A model generated the notes under the pieces. It was not told where the DNA came from, ran no database searches, and saw only the letters and a list, made by a program, of their open reading frames with translations. Positions 1-7,323 of a stretch of 8,307 bases of DNA are shown here, piece by piece. The position numbers and the translations under genes were made by a program. Each line of letters begins with the position of its first letter. Position 1 is the stretch's first letter. The DNA is from Tychonema litorale BBK16 (GTDB lineage Bacteria > Cyanobacteriota > Cyanobacteriia > Cyanobacteriales > Microcoleaceae), in NCBI RefSeq assembly GCF_021648855.1, contig NZ_JAKJHX010000049.1:1-8307 (forward strand), written 5' to 3'.

Positions 1-102
1 CGTTTCCCTACCCAGATTAATTGTAGGGAAACGGCACTGCCGTGTCCTCTATATCTACCCAGATTAATTGTAGGGAAACTGCACTGCCGTGTCCTCTATA
101 TC
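1..102. repeat. Tandem 47-bp palindromic dispersed repeat, two copies
   Basis: Two units (8-54 and 55-101) repeat with a 47-bp period and differ at one base (g33 against t80). Each unit carries the odd palindrome ACGGCACTGCCGT or its one-base variant. The left edge also forms a hairpin: bases 1-11 pair with 23-33 around a loop of about 11 bases. The core GGCACTGCC with flanking GTAGGGA recurs at 7218-7282 and, as a decayed half, at 8090-8106, so this is a dispersed family and not a local accident. The element starts at the window edge and may be cut. No ORF or transposase is associated. It could be a non-autonomous (MITE-like) element or a transcribed hairpin; the sequence does not decide. 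Confidence 0.75.
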
Positions 103-599
103 ATTCCCGCGCAGCCAAAATTGATATTATTTTGTTGAGTGCTTGCTACAGATAATAGTATTTGATTACAAGTTAACTTCGACTGTTCTCAGATGGTGTC
201 TGGTTAAATAATTATAATAATTTTGTTCCATCATTAAGTGAGAAACGCGCTATGTCATTGTTCTATTCCCTATGAGCTATTGCCATAGATGATTGATCTG
301 CAATTAACTAGACTTAATCTCATAGGCTTAACAGCTCACTATTGATGGGATAGATAAATTTATCCGTAGCTGATTAAAAAAGCATTAAATTTAATTTTAT
401 ATTTATATATAAATCTCGCTTTCTATCAAATTGAGAAGTATACTGTCTTTATATTAAACCTAGTGAATAGGTCTGGATTGAAGGCATAAATACGCAAAAA
501 TACGTAGATATAAAAGTATAAAATGTTTAACAAAGATAAGTGTATCTAACTAGAGACAGTTTCAGTCATCATTAGGTTTTTTATTTCAGCAAATGGGGT
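103..599. other. AT-rich gene-free leader upstream of the STAND gene
   Basis: I see no coding region or RNA gene here. The stretch is AT-rich and holds two close perfect palindromes, ATTAAATTTAAT (384-395) and ATTTATATATAAAT (401-414), plus an 8-bp inverted pair CCTATGAG (269-276) / CTCATAGG (319-326). A perfect TATAAT lies at 213-218, but no TTGACA-like box lies 16-18 bp before it. TTGAGA at 431-436 has only TATTAA at 452-457 behind it, with a short 15-bp spacer. A promoter for the next gene is probably here, but I cannot place it with confidence. Confidence 0.5.
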
Positions 600-605
600 A
601 TGTGT

Positions 606-3600
606 ATGACAGACATGATTAAATTACCAGAAACTGCTAGCTACAATGACCGATCGCTCAAAACGCTGGTACGGTCGATCGCGATGTCTCAACAGCAATT
701 TTCCCTAATCTTGGTACGCTGCAACTACGAGCACTTGCGGCACCAAATGGTTAATCGACTGCGAGAAATGTCTCCACTGCCAATTCAAGATCTAGTCCTG
801 TCACCAGGAGTCAAAACCCTCTACACTACCCTGCAAGCCAACATCCAAAACAGCGGACTACCAACTGGGACGGCTGTTTCGGCTTTGATGGTATTCGGTT
901 TAGAGACAGTAGTGGCGATCGACGAAGTGATGGCCTCTACCAATCAAGTGCGAGACGAGTTTCGCAAAAACTTTACCTGTCCGGTGGTTTTGTGGGTGAC
1001 AGATGACATCGTCACTAAAATGATCCGTCTCGCCCCCGACTTCAAGAGTTGGGCCGCCGCCACAATTAAATTTGAAATGGCCGTTGATGAATTGATTTAT
1101 TTCCTCTCTCAGCGAGCCGACGCCATATTTCGAGTAGGTGAACTCAACCCACAATCTGGAAACAGCACCGTCGGAACTCGATCGGGTTTTGGGACTTACT
1201 GCGAAACCGACCTTGAAAAACGCACTGTAGAGCGAGAAATCAGGCCTCAAGAACGTTTTCTTACACACAGTCCTCGATCGCAAAACTCTCAACCATCCAA
1301 TAATATCCAGTCCTATTCGCCCTTGAGTCCCGGCAATAACCTCGATTTGGCGATCGGTTCCTTATCGCGCCGGGAACTAGAACTAGCCCTAAGAGACTTG
1401 CAAAATCGCGGCCAAGAATTAGAACCCGCCCTCGAAGCCAGCCTACAATTCGTTCTCGGTCGAGATTACTACGTCAGTGACCAAACCGAAACCGCTTTAA
1501 TCCACTACCAGCAAAGCTTAGTATATTGGCAGCAGCAAACAGGCAATTGGGAAGTCGCCAACTGGGAAAACTCCGACACAAACAACCTTTCCTGCACTTT
1601 GTCGAATCCCGTCCCCAATATCCTTTGTTTAGAAAGAGAGGGCATAGTGCTGTTCCACATAGCCCTATGTCACCGATTGCAAGCAGCCAGAAATCCAGTA
1701 GCCAACCGCCACCACTGGGAACAAGCCTGGATTAGCCTCGAACAATCCAGAAATGCCTTCTCTCTGGCAGATCAGCCCGAATTAGTCGCCGAAGTAACAG
1801 CACATCTCGGACAAGTATTACAACGCCTGAAAGCTTGGGAAGAGTTGCAAGCATTGGCAGAAAATTCTTTGCAGTTGCACTTCACCTACGGTACTCCCAG
1901 CCAGCTAGCTCAAGATTACGGCTTTTTGGCAGAAGTAGCGCTGCAACAGTCGAGGTGGAGTCAAGCCCGTCAGCTAGCCGAGTTAGCTTTAGCGATACTG
2001 GATCAAACCCCTAACGATTTGAGATTGCTGATTGAAGACTTAAGACTGGGGTTTGCGGGGAATTATCCAGAATTTGTTGGTACTAACGAGTCAATTAACG
2101 ATCCAAAATCAAAAATCCAGCACCCCAAATCCGATCGCAGTTCCTATCTGTTACTACTAGCGCAAAGTTTACGACAACTGGGAAAGTGGGAAGCCGCCGT
2201 TCATTCCTTGGAGTTGGCTCAAAGTCAAAGCGAGCCGAAGTACGACCCCCGACTTTACATTGATATTTTGACCGAACTGCAAGCGGTGTATTTCGAGCAA
2301 GGGGAGTATTTGAAGGCTTTTCGGATCAAAAAAACCCAAAGGTCGATCGAATATCAATACGGATTTAGAGCATTCATCGGAGCCAGTCAATTGCAGCAAC
2401 AGCGACAAGCGGTCAACCCGTCCAGTCCCTCAGCCCAAAATCAAGCAGCAATTGCAGCAGAAATGACCGCCTACTCCCGCCAGAAAGATATTAATAACTT
2501 GCTGGAAAGAATTAGCCGAGACGATCATAAATTAACGATTATCCACGGGCCGAGCGGAGTTGGCAAAAGTTCTCTCGTCAATGCTGGATTAGTACCAGCT
2601 ATCAAAAACATCACTCCGGGTGCGCGAGATACTTTGCCCGTATTAGTCAAAGTTTATACTGATTGGCTGGGAGAATTGGAAAATTCTTTGAATGGCGCGC
2701 TGTACGACAAACAAGTCGAGGAAGATCGAAAACTCAGGGCAAAAGGAGTACAGGAAATTAACCGCAAAAGTTGCTCAATTATGCCATCTCGCAGCTCGGA
2801 AGTTTCATCTTTTATTATAGATCAATTGCGAGACAATGCCCAGAATAATTTATTGACAATTCTGATATTTGACCAGTTTGAAGAATTTTTCTTTGTTTCA
2901 ACATCAGTAGCTCAGAGACAACTCTTTTATAACTTTTTACGTTTATTTTTGAATCTGCCTTATGTCAAAGTAATTCTGTGCTTACGAGAAGATTACTTGC
3001 ACTATTTGCTAGACTGCGATCGCTTTCCCAATCTTGATGCTATTAACAATAATATTCTCGATAAAAGCATCCGCTACCAACTACGAAGTTTTTCAATTAA
3101 AGACGCGCGGGCTGTGATCGGACACTTAACGGAACGGGCAGAATTTTATTTAGAACCCGAACTGATTAATGCCTTCGTCGAAGATTTAGCAGACGAACTC
3201 CAAGAAATTAGACCGATCGAATTGCAGGTAGTGGGAGCGCAACTGCAAGAAGAAAATATTACTACCATAGCACAATACCAGCAGTTGGGCGACAATCCCA
3301 AAGCAGAATTAGTCAAGCGATCTCTCGAACGAGTAATCTCTGACTGCGGCCCAGTCAACGAAGACGCAGCTTGGAAAATCTTATTTTCCCTGACAGATGA
3401 AAAAGGTGTCAGACTGATCAAAACCAAACACGAACTCTCGTTAGTTACAGGTGTACAACCGGCAGATGGGGGCGAACCAGATTTATCGGCGATCGGCAAA
3501 ATCAGCAGAATTTCGTTACACTTAAAAATCGCCAAAGACCCAGAAATAGAACCCAAAAAAACCGATCACCTCGACTTAATTTTAGATATTTTAGTTGGTC

Positions 3601-6086
3601 ATGGTTTGTTATTTTTACTGCGGGAAGCCCCCGAAGATCGTTATCAATTGGTTCACGACTATCTAGTCCACCCAATCCGGCGAAGATTCGGTTTAGAAGC
3701 CAGACTGTACAAAGCAGAAGCCGATAAAAACATGAGTCAAGCACAACTCTATCGAGCCAATACTTTTCTCAAACAACTATTGGGATTAGCAGTAATTGGC
3801 GTGTTGTTGCTAACCAGTTCCACCATCGCCGCCGTGAACTTTTGGTGGCGAGCAGTGGGTCAAAAACAGTTAGCCGTCGCTCAAACTCAGCGAGCCGAAA
3901 TCAGCACTTTAACCGCAGCTTCTGAAGCACTGTATTTCTCAAACAATAAATTTGACGCCACGATGGAAAGTTTGAGAGCGGGGAAACAGTGGAGGCAAGT
4001 TGAACACTCCCAAGAAATGCACACTCTCAAAGATACCGAAATTCTGATTGCGGCCGCTCTCCAACAGGCAGTTTACGGTGTCAAAGAACGCAACAGGTTG
4101 GAGGGGCACGGCGATGTAGTTTGGGGTCTGAGTTTTAGCCCGGATGGGCAAACAATTGCCTCCGCTAGTGTAGATAAAACAGTCAAACTTTGGGCGCGCG
4201 ATGGCAGTTTGCTGGCAACTTTCAAAGGTCATACTAATAGCGTTTCTAGCGTAAATTTTAGTCCAGATAGTAAAATGATTGCCTCCACAAGCTTAGATAA
4301 AACTGTCAAGATCTGGAAAACTGACGGCACAATACTTGCTACCTTAAAAGGCCACACAAACAGCGTTACCAGTGTTGCTTTTAGCTCTGATGGTCGAACG
4401 ATCGCCTCTTCGTCTATAGACAAAACTGTCAAACTCTGGAAAACTGATGGCACTTTGCTACAAACGATCGCACAACTAGCTCCCGTAAATTGGGTCAGCA
4501 TCAGCCGTAACGGTCAAATCATAGCCGTGGCTAGCGATGACGGTACCGTGAAACTGTGGAACTCCGACGGTAGGCTAATCGCTAATTTGTGGCACAGCGA
4601 AAACAAAAAACCTTCTAAAGTTTACACCGTCAGTTTCTCCCCCGATGGTCAAACCCTGGCTTCTGGTGGCGAGGACAACACAGTGAAAATCTGGAACATC
4701 GCCGCACTGCAAAATAATAAACAACTCAACTCAACTGAGGGCCAAAATAGCTTGCTGCTAACAACTTTACGGGGACATAGCAAATGGGTATTCGGCGTCA
4801 GTTTCTCCCCCGATGGTCAAACCCTTGCTTCTGGTGGTGCCGATCGAACTGTCAAACTCTGGAATCTGGCTGCTGTTGGCGCAAAATACCCGCTAAATGC
4901 CACCAACCTCAAACCTCTGGGCCGATTGCTGAGAACTTTTGAGGGACACGCCGATCGTGTTACTCAGGTGGGTTTTAGCCCAGATGGCAAAACTCTCGCT
5001 TCTGCAAGTTTTGACAAAACAGTCAGACTGTGGCGACTAGACGACGTACCTCTCAAAACCCTCGACGGACACAAAAACCGCGTCCAAAGCGTTACCTTCA
5101 GCCCCAACGGACAAAGGCTGGCTTCTGCTTCTGTGGACAAAACTATCAAACTCTGGAGTCGTACCGGTGTGTTGCTGGAAACCTTGGAGGGACACACTGA
5201 CAGAGTAACCAGCGTCAGTTTCAGTCCCGATGGGTTGCTGCTGGCTTCTGGAAGTTACGACAAAACGGTCAAAATCTGGAATTTGAAAGAAGATACCATC
5301 AGTAATATTTTGCCTTGTCCTTCGGCTCCACTGTTCCCCTGTTCTCCTTCTGTGCTGTTCACTCTCGATGGACACAGCGACAGGGTGACTAGCGTCAGTT
5401 TTAGCCCTGACAGCGAGATGATCGCTTCGGCGAGTAAGGATAAAACGGTTAAACTCTGGACTAGAAGCGGCCGGTTGATTAAAACTTTGACGGGACACAA
5501 AGGCTGGGTGAGTAGTGTTACTTTCAGTCCCGACGGAGAAATGCTGGCAACGGCTAGCGATGACGGTACTGTTAAACTCTGGAATCGGGATGGTCTTTTG
5601 CTGAGGACTTTTGAAGGGGCTCACAACAGTTTTGTGTTGGGGGTGGCTTTCAGCCCTGATGGCAAAATGCTGGCTTCGGCGGGTTATGACAATTCGGTGA
5701 AGTTGTGGAATGTGGATGGGACTTTGGTGGCGACACTGCTGAAGGGTTCTAGTGATAGTGTGACTAGCGTCAGTTTTAGCCCGGATGGTTTGTTGATTGC
5801 TTCGGGTAGTTACGATCGCAAGGTGAAGTTGTGGAGTCGCAGCGGGACTTTGTTGAAAACTTTGACTGGACACAAAGACAGTGTGATGAGTGTGAGTTTT
5901 AGCCCGGATGGCAAGGTTCTGGCTTCTGCTGGTAGGGATAATCGGGTGATTTTGTGGAATTTGGATCTTGATGATTTGTTAGTGAGGGGCTGCGATTGGG
6001 TGGGGGATTATCTGAGGACTAATCCTAATGTGAGCGATCGCGATCGGCGCCTGTGCGACGGAGTAGTGACAAAATCTCAGTTTTAG
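606..6086 (+). CDS. Giant STAND NTPase with N-terminal STAND-like domain, TPR-like helices and 14 WD40 repeats
   Basis: Predicted 1,826-residue signalling switch. STAND proteins bind NTP, change shape or oligomerise when a sensor domain is engaged, and pass the signal on. Domains seen: residues about 10-175, an N-terminal alpha/beta domain with VVLWVTDD (127-134) and LAPDFKSW (142-149) but no Walker A, resembling inactive STAND modules of cyanobacteria; about 180-245, Ser/Asn/Pro/Gln-rich linker; about 253-598, TPR-like helices; about 618-1028, the NTPase with Walker A GPSGVGKSS (648-656, Lys654), Walker B ILIFDQFEE (752-760), sensor-like LREDYL (793-798) and a winged-helix-like end with VHDYLVH; about 1057-1080, hydrophobic segment; 1164-1788, fourteen WD40 repeats; then a Cys-containing tail. 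ATG 606 is preferred because GGGG (595-598) lies 7 bases before it; ATG 600 would add two residues and sit only one base from GGGG. No effector enzyme is visible. Domain calls are secure, the biological role is not. Confidence 0.93.
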   Translation: MTDMIKLPETASYNDRSLKTLVRSIAMSQQQFSLILVRCNYEHLRHQMVNRLREMSPLPIQDLVLSPGVKTLYTTLQANIQNSGLPTGTAVSALMVFGLETVVAIDEVMASTNQVRDEFRKNFTCPVVLWVTDDIVTKMIRLAPDFKSWAAATIKFEMAVDELIYFLSQRADAIFRVGELNPQSGNSTVGTRSGFGTYCETDLEKRTVEREIRPQERFLTHSPRSQNSQPSNNIQSYSPLSPGNNLDLAIGSLSRRELELALRDLQNRGQELEPALEASLQFVLGRDYYVSDQTETALIHYQQSLVYWQQQTGNWEVANWENSDTNNLSCTLSNPVPNILCLEREGIVLFHIALCHRLQAARNPVANRHHWEQAWISLEQSRNAFSLADQPELVAEVTAHLGQVLQRLKAWEELQALAENSLQLHFTYGTPSQLAQDYGFLAEVALQQSRWSQARQLAELALAILDQTPNDLRLLIEDLRLGFAGNYPEFVGTNESINDPKSKIQHPKSDRSSYLLLLAQSLRQLGKWEAAVHSLELAQSQSEPKYDPRLYIDILTELQAVYFEQGEYLKAFRIKKTQRSIEYQYGFRAFIGASQLQQQRQAVNPSSPSAQNQAAIAAEMTAYSRQKDINNLLERISRDDHKLTIIHGPSGVGKSSLVNAGLVPAIKNITPGARDTLPVLVKVYTDWLGELENSLNGALYDKQVEEDRKLRAKGVQEINRKSCSIMPSRSSEVSSFIIDQLRDNAQNNLLTILIFDQFEEFFFVSTSVAQRQLFYNFLRLFLNLPYVKVILCLREDYLHYLLDCDRFPNLDAINNNILDKSIRYQLRSFSIKDARAVIGHLTERAEFYLEPELINAFVEDLADELQEIRPIELQVVGAQLQEENITTIAQYQQLGDNPKAELVKRSLERVISDCGPVNEDAAWKILFSLTDEKGVRLIKTKHELSLVTGVQPADGGEPDLSAIGKISRISLHLKIAKDPEIEPKKTDHLDLILDILVGHGLLFLLREAPEDRYQLVHDYLVHPIRRRFGLEARLYKAEADKNMSQAQLYRANTFLKQLLGLAVIGVLLLTSSTIAAVNFWWRAVGQKQLAVAQTQRAEISTLTAASEALYFSNNKFDATMESLRAGKQWRQVEHSQEMHTLKDTEILIAAALQQAVYGVKERNRLEGHGDVVWGLSFSPDGQTIASASVDKTVKLWARDGSLLATFKGHTNSVSSVNFSPDSKMIASTSLDKTVKIWKTDGTILATLKGHTNSVTSVAFSSDGRTIASSSIDKTVKLWKTDGTLLQTIAQLAPVNWVSISRNGQIIAVASDDGTVKLWNSDGRLIANLWHSENKKPSKVYTVSFSPDGQTLASGGEDNTVKIWNIAALQNNKQLNSTEGQNSLLLTTLRGHSKWVFGVSFSPDGQTLASGGADRTVKLWNLAAVGAKYPLNATNLKPLGRLLRTFEGHADRVTQVGFSPDGKTLASASFDKTVRLWRLDDVPLKTLDGHKNRVQSVTFSPNGQRLASASVDKTIKLWSRTGVLLETLEGHTDRVTSVSFSPDGLLLASGSYDKTVKIWNLKEDTISNILPCPSAPLFPCSPSVLFTLDGHSDRVTSVSFSPDSEMIASASKDKTVKLWTRSGRLIKTLTGHKGWVSSVTFSPDGEMLATASDDGTVKLWNRDGLLLRTFEGAHNSFVLGVAFSPDGKMLASAGYDNSVKLWNVDGTLVATLLKGSSDSVTSVSFSPDGLLIASGSYDRKVKLWSRSGTLLKTLTGHKDSVMSVSFSPDGKVLASAGRDNRVILWNLDLDDLLVRGCDWVGDYLRTNPNVSDRDRRLCDGVVTKSQF
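2091..2138 (+). repeat. Possible repeat-derived in-frame insert in the TPR-like region
   Basis: The DNA here is a degenerate run of ATCCAAAATC-like units inside the STAND gene. It encodes a polar stretch DPKSKIQHPKSD (residues about 499-510) that interrupts the helical repeats. Similar PKSKIQ-type peptides are what in-frame copies of the common cyanobacterial AATCCAAA short repeats encode. The units are imperfect, so this is a tentative call. Confidence 0.4.
4095..5969 (+). repeat. Fourteen WD40 repeats (two seven-bladed propellers) in the STAND gene
   Basis: Fourteen successive units carry GH near the first strand, FSPDG-like turns, and D-x-TVKLW-like ends. The first begins at LEGHGDVVW and the last ends at VILWNLD. 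Fourteen is exactly two seven-bladed propellers: about 4095-5042 and 5049-5969. Repeat 4 lacks the GH dipeptide and has FSPDG replaced by ISRNG, making it the most diverged. Repeat 5 is also without GH, repeat 12 has GAH, and repeat 13 has KGSS. Longer linkers lie between repeats 5/6, 6/7 and 9/10. Such propellers usually bind protein partners or ligands and would be the sensor end of the protein. Confidence 0.93.
5310..5351 (+). repeat. CCCCTGTTCTCC-type low-complexity insert between WD40 repeats 9 and 10
   Basis: A C/T-rich run encodes LPCPSAPLFPCSPS (residues about 1569-1582), which fits no WD40 strand and lengthens the loop between repeats 9 and 10. Its base pattern resembles intergenic CCCTGTTCCCC repeats common in filamentous cyanobacteria, so it is probably a repeat that landed in frame where the fold tolerates it. 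Confidence 0.55.
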
Positions 6087-6099
6087 TTATTTGATTTGA

Positions 6100-6162
6100 T
6101 TGTTAACTGTTGGCTGTTGGCTGTTGGCTGTTGATTGTTAACTGTTGACTGTTAGCTGTTAG
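6100..6162. repeat. Heptad tandem repeat (CTGTTGG/CTGTTGA/CTGTTAG), nine units
   Basis: Nine consecutive 7-base units follow the STAND stop codon by 13 bases: TTGTTAA, three CTGTTGG, CTGTTGA, TTGTTAA, CTGTTGA and two CTGTTAG. This is a short tandemly repeated repetitive (STRR) sequence of the cyanobacterial type. The stretch 6137-6151 (GTTAACTGTTGACTG) reappears exactly, inverted, at 7339-7353 on the far side of the psb32-like gene. Confidence 0.85.
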
Positions 6163-6165
6163 TTG

Positions 6166-6240
6166 CCAATGCCCAATGCCCAATGCCCAATGCCCAATGC
6201 CCAATGCCCGATGCCCAATGCCCGATGCCCAATGCCCAAT
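6166..6240. repeat. Heptad tandem repeat (CCAATGC)n, ten units
   Basis: Ten full 7-base units run from 6166 to 6235: CCAATGC with two CCGATGC variants (units 7 and 9), followed by a partial CCAAT. It begins three bases after the CTGTTGG array ends. It is a second, unrelated STRR heptad joined head to tail with the first. It has no spacers, so it is not a CRISPR array. Confidence 0.9.
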
Positions 6241-6300
6241 TCCCCTTCCCTGTTCAAAACTTTCTTAAGAGAACCCTTCCCCTTCGCCCCCGCTTCCTGT

Positions 6301-6318
6301 AAAGTAAATAATTGTAAA
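6301..6318 (-). promoter_or_regulatory. Candidate RpaB (HLR1-like) site upstream of the psb32-like gene
   Basis: Read on the minus strand the sequence is TTTACAAT-TA-TTTACTTT: two direct octamers separated by two bases. The known HLR1 consensus is two (G/T)TTACA(T/A)(T/A) units with a 2-base gap; this site departs from it at one position. It lies 78 bases before the ATG. A loose promoter may follow or overlap it (TTGTAA 6312-6317, TATCCT 6337-6342, 19-bp spacer). RpaB controls high-light genes in cyanobacteria, which would suit a photosystem II repair gene. The region is A/T-rich, so a chance match is possible. Confidence 0.4.
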
Positions 6319-6396
6319 GAAATATGAGTTTTCTCTTATCCTCTGGTTAAGACCGCCAGCTAGCATTCACAATTCAGACCCAGATTAGAACTTCCT

Positions 6397-7200
6397 ATGT
6401 CACAGTTTTTTCCCCGCAAATTTCTAGCCTCTGCTGCTGCATTTTTCCTGGCTTTGTCGGTTTGGGCGATCGCACCAGCAGCCCATGCCTTCAACAATCC
6501 CGACTTATTGCCCCAAATTCAAACGCCCATCATTGACTTAGCCAAAGCCCTCACCGAAATTGAAGAACAGACATTGGCAAAAAATTTAACTGAATTTGAG
6601 GCCGAAACTGGCTGGAAGCTGCGAGTGCTGACTCAGTATGAGCGTACACCCGGTTTAGCTGTCAAAAGTTATTGGGGATTAGATCAAAAAAGTGTATTGT
6701 TAGTTGCCGATCCGCGTGGTGGCAATCTCCTGAATTTTAATGTGGGAGACTCTTTGTATCCACTGTTGCCGCGAACTTTTTGGGTGGAACTGCAAACTCG
6801 CTACGGTAATCAGTTTTTTGTGCGGGATAATGGTGAAGATCGAGCGATTATTGAATCTTTGGAGTCGATAGAAGGCTGTTTGCGTCAGGGTGGATGCCGT
6901 GTGGTTCCCGGTTTGCCCAGGGAACAGTGGATTTTGACGCTAATTGCTTCGGTGCTAGGCGGGGTAATCTGCGGGTTTGGGGCTCAGCCTCGGAAGCCTG
7001 GACAAATTGTGGCTTGGCAGTGGGCGCTGATTTTTTCGCCATTGTGGGGCATTTTGTTTTTGGCTTTCGGTGTGGGCCCTGTGGTGATGCGGACTTCTGA
7101 GTGGCTGCCTTTGGTGCGGAATATTGCTGGTTTTGCGATCGGGGCTTTGGTGGCATTCCTGACTCCGGTACTGGGCAAGTCTCCTTCTGAGGAAACTTAG
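6397..7200 (+). CDS. psb32: Photosystem II repair protein Psb32-like (TPM domain)
   Basis: Predicted 267-residue membrane-anchored TPM-domain (formerly DUF477) protein, the cyanobacterial relative of plant TLP18.3. Psb32 helps protect photosystem II from photodamage and speeds its repair at the thylakoid; plant TLP18.3 is reported to have acid phosphatase activity. Residues 1-31 form a signal peptide ending AHA, with probable cleavage before Phe32. The TPM domain spans about 38-165, with TPIIDLAKAL, TGWKLRVLTQ, VLLVADPRGG and NVGD as its hallmarks, and Cys161/Cys167 near its end. Three hydrophobic helices follow (about 178-196, 206-231, 238-260), so the lumenal domain is followed by a membrane tail. 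The ATG at 6397 is chosen because it gives a complete signal peptide; there is no clear Shine-Dalgarno sequence, which is common in cyanobacteria. It lies 310 bp after the STAND gene and is probably transcribed separately. Confidence 0.87.
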   Translation: MSQFFPRKFLASAAAFFLALSVWAIAPAAHAFNNPDLLPQIQTPIIDLAKALTEIEEQTLAKNLTEFEAETGWKLRVLTQYERTPGLAVKSYWGLDQKSVLLVADPRGGNLLNFNVGDSLYPLLPRTFWVELQTRYGNQFFVRDNGEDRAIIESLESIEGCLRQGGCRVVPGLPREQWILTLIASVLGGVICGFGAQPRKPGQIVAWQWALIFSPLWGILFLAFGVGPVVMRTSEWLPLVRNIAGFAIGALVAFLTPVLGKSPSEET

Positions 7201-7217
7201 CACCGGAATGACAAGCG

Positions 7218-7282
7218 AGGAGACGGCAGTGCCGCCTCCCTACAATATTATTTTCGGTAGGGACACGGCACTGCCGTCTCCT
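7218..7282. repeat. Long inverted repeat of the GGCACTGCC family after psb32; possible terminator
   Basis: Arms 7218-7243 and 7257-7282 (26 bp each, two mismatched positions) flank a 13-base loop. Each arm contains the smaller palindrome around GGCA(G/C)TGCC, so the element is a palindrome within a palindrome. It begins 17 bases after the psb32 stop, where a hairpin could end or stabilise the mRNA. There is no T-run directly after it, so a classical intrinsic terminator is not shown. It belongs to the same family as 1-102. Confidence 0.75.
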
Positions 7283-7323
7283 AATTTCGACCACTAATAA
7301 TTCCGATGCTACCGGATTTGATA

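Noticed and set aside
213..218. Perfect TATAAT as the STAND gene promoter
   Set aside because: No -35-like sequence at 16-18 bp spacing and the region is very A/T-rich; noted only in the leader entry.
900..1292. Minus-strand open frame opposite the STAND N-terminus
   Set aside because: Fully inside a well-supported gene on the other strand, no recognisable domain; a shadow frame.
5037..5873. Long minus-strand open frame opposite the WD40 repeats
   Set aside because: It is the antisense reading of repeated WD40 codons; its own repeats mirror the WD40 period and it shows no start context or known domain.
6166..6240. CRISPR-like array
   Set aside because: Direct 7-base repeats with no spacers and no cas genes nearby.
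6848..7294. Minus-strand frames opposite psb32
   Set aside because: Low-complexity Pro/Gln/Lys-rich translation of the psb32 complement; it begins beyond the gene in the inverted repeat and has no support as a gene.
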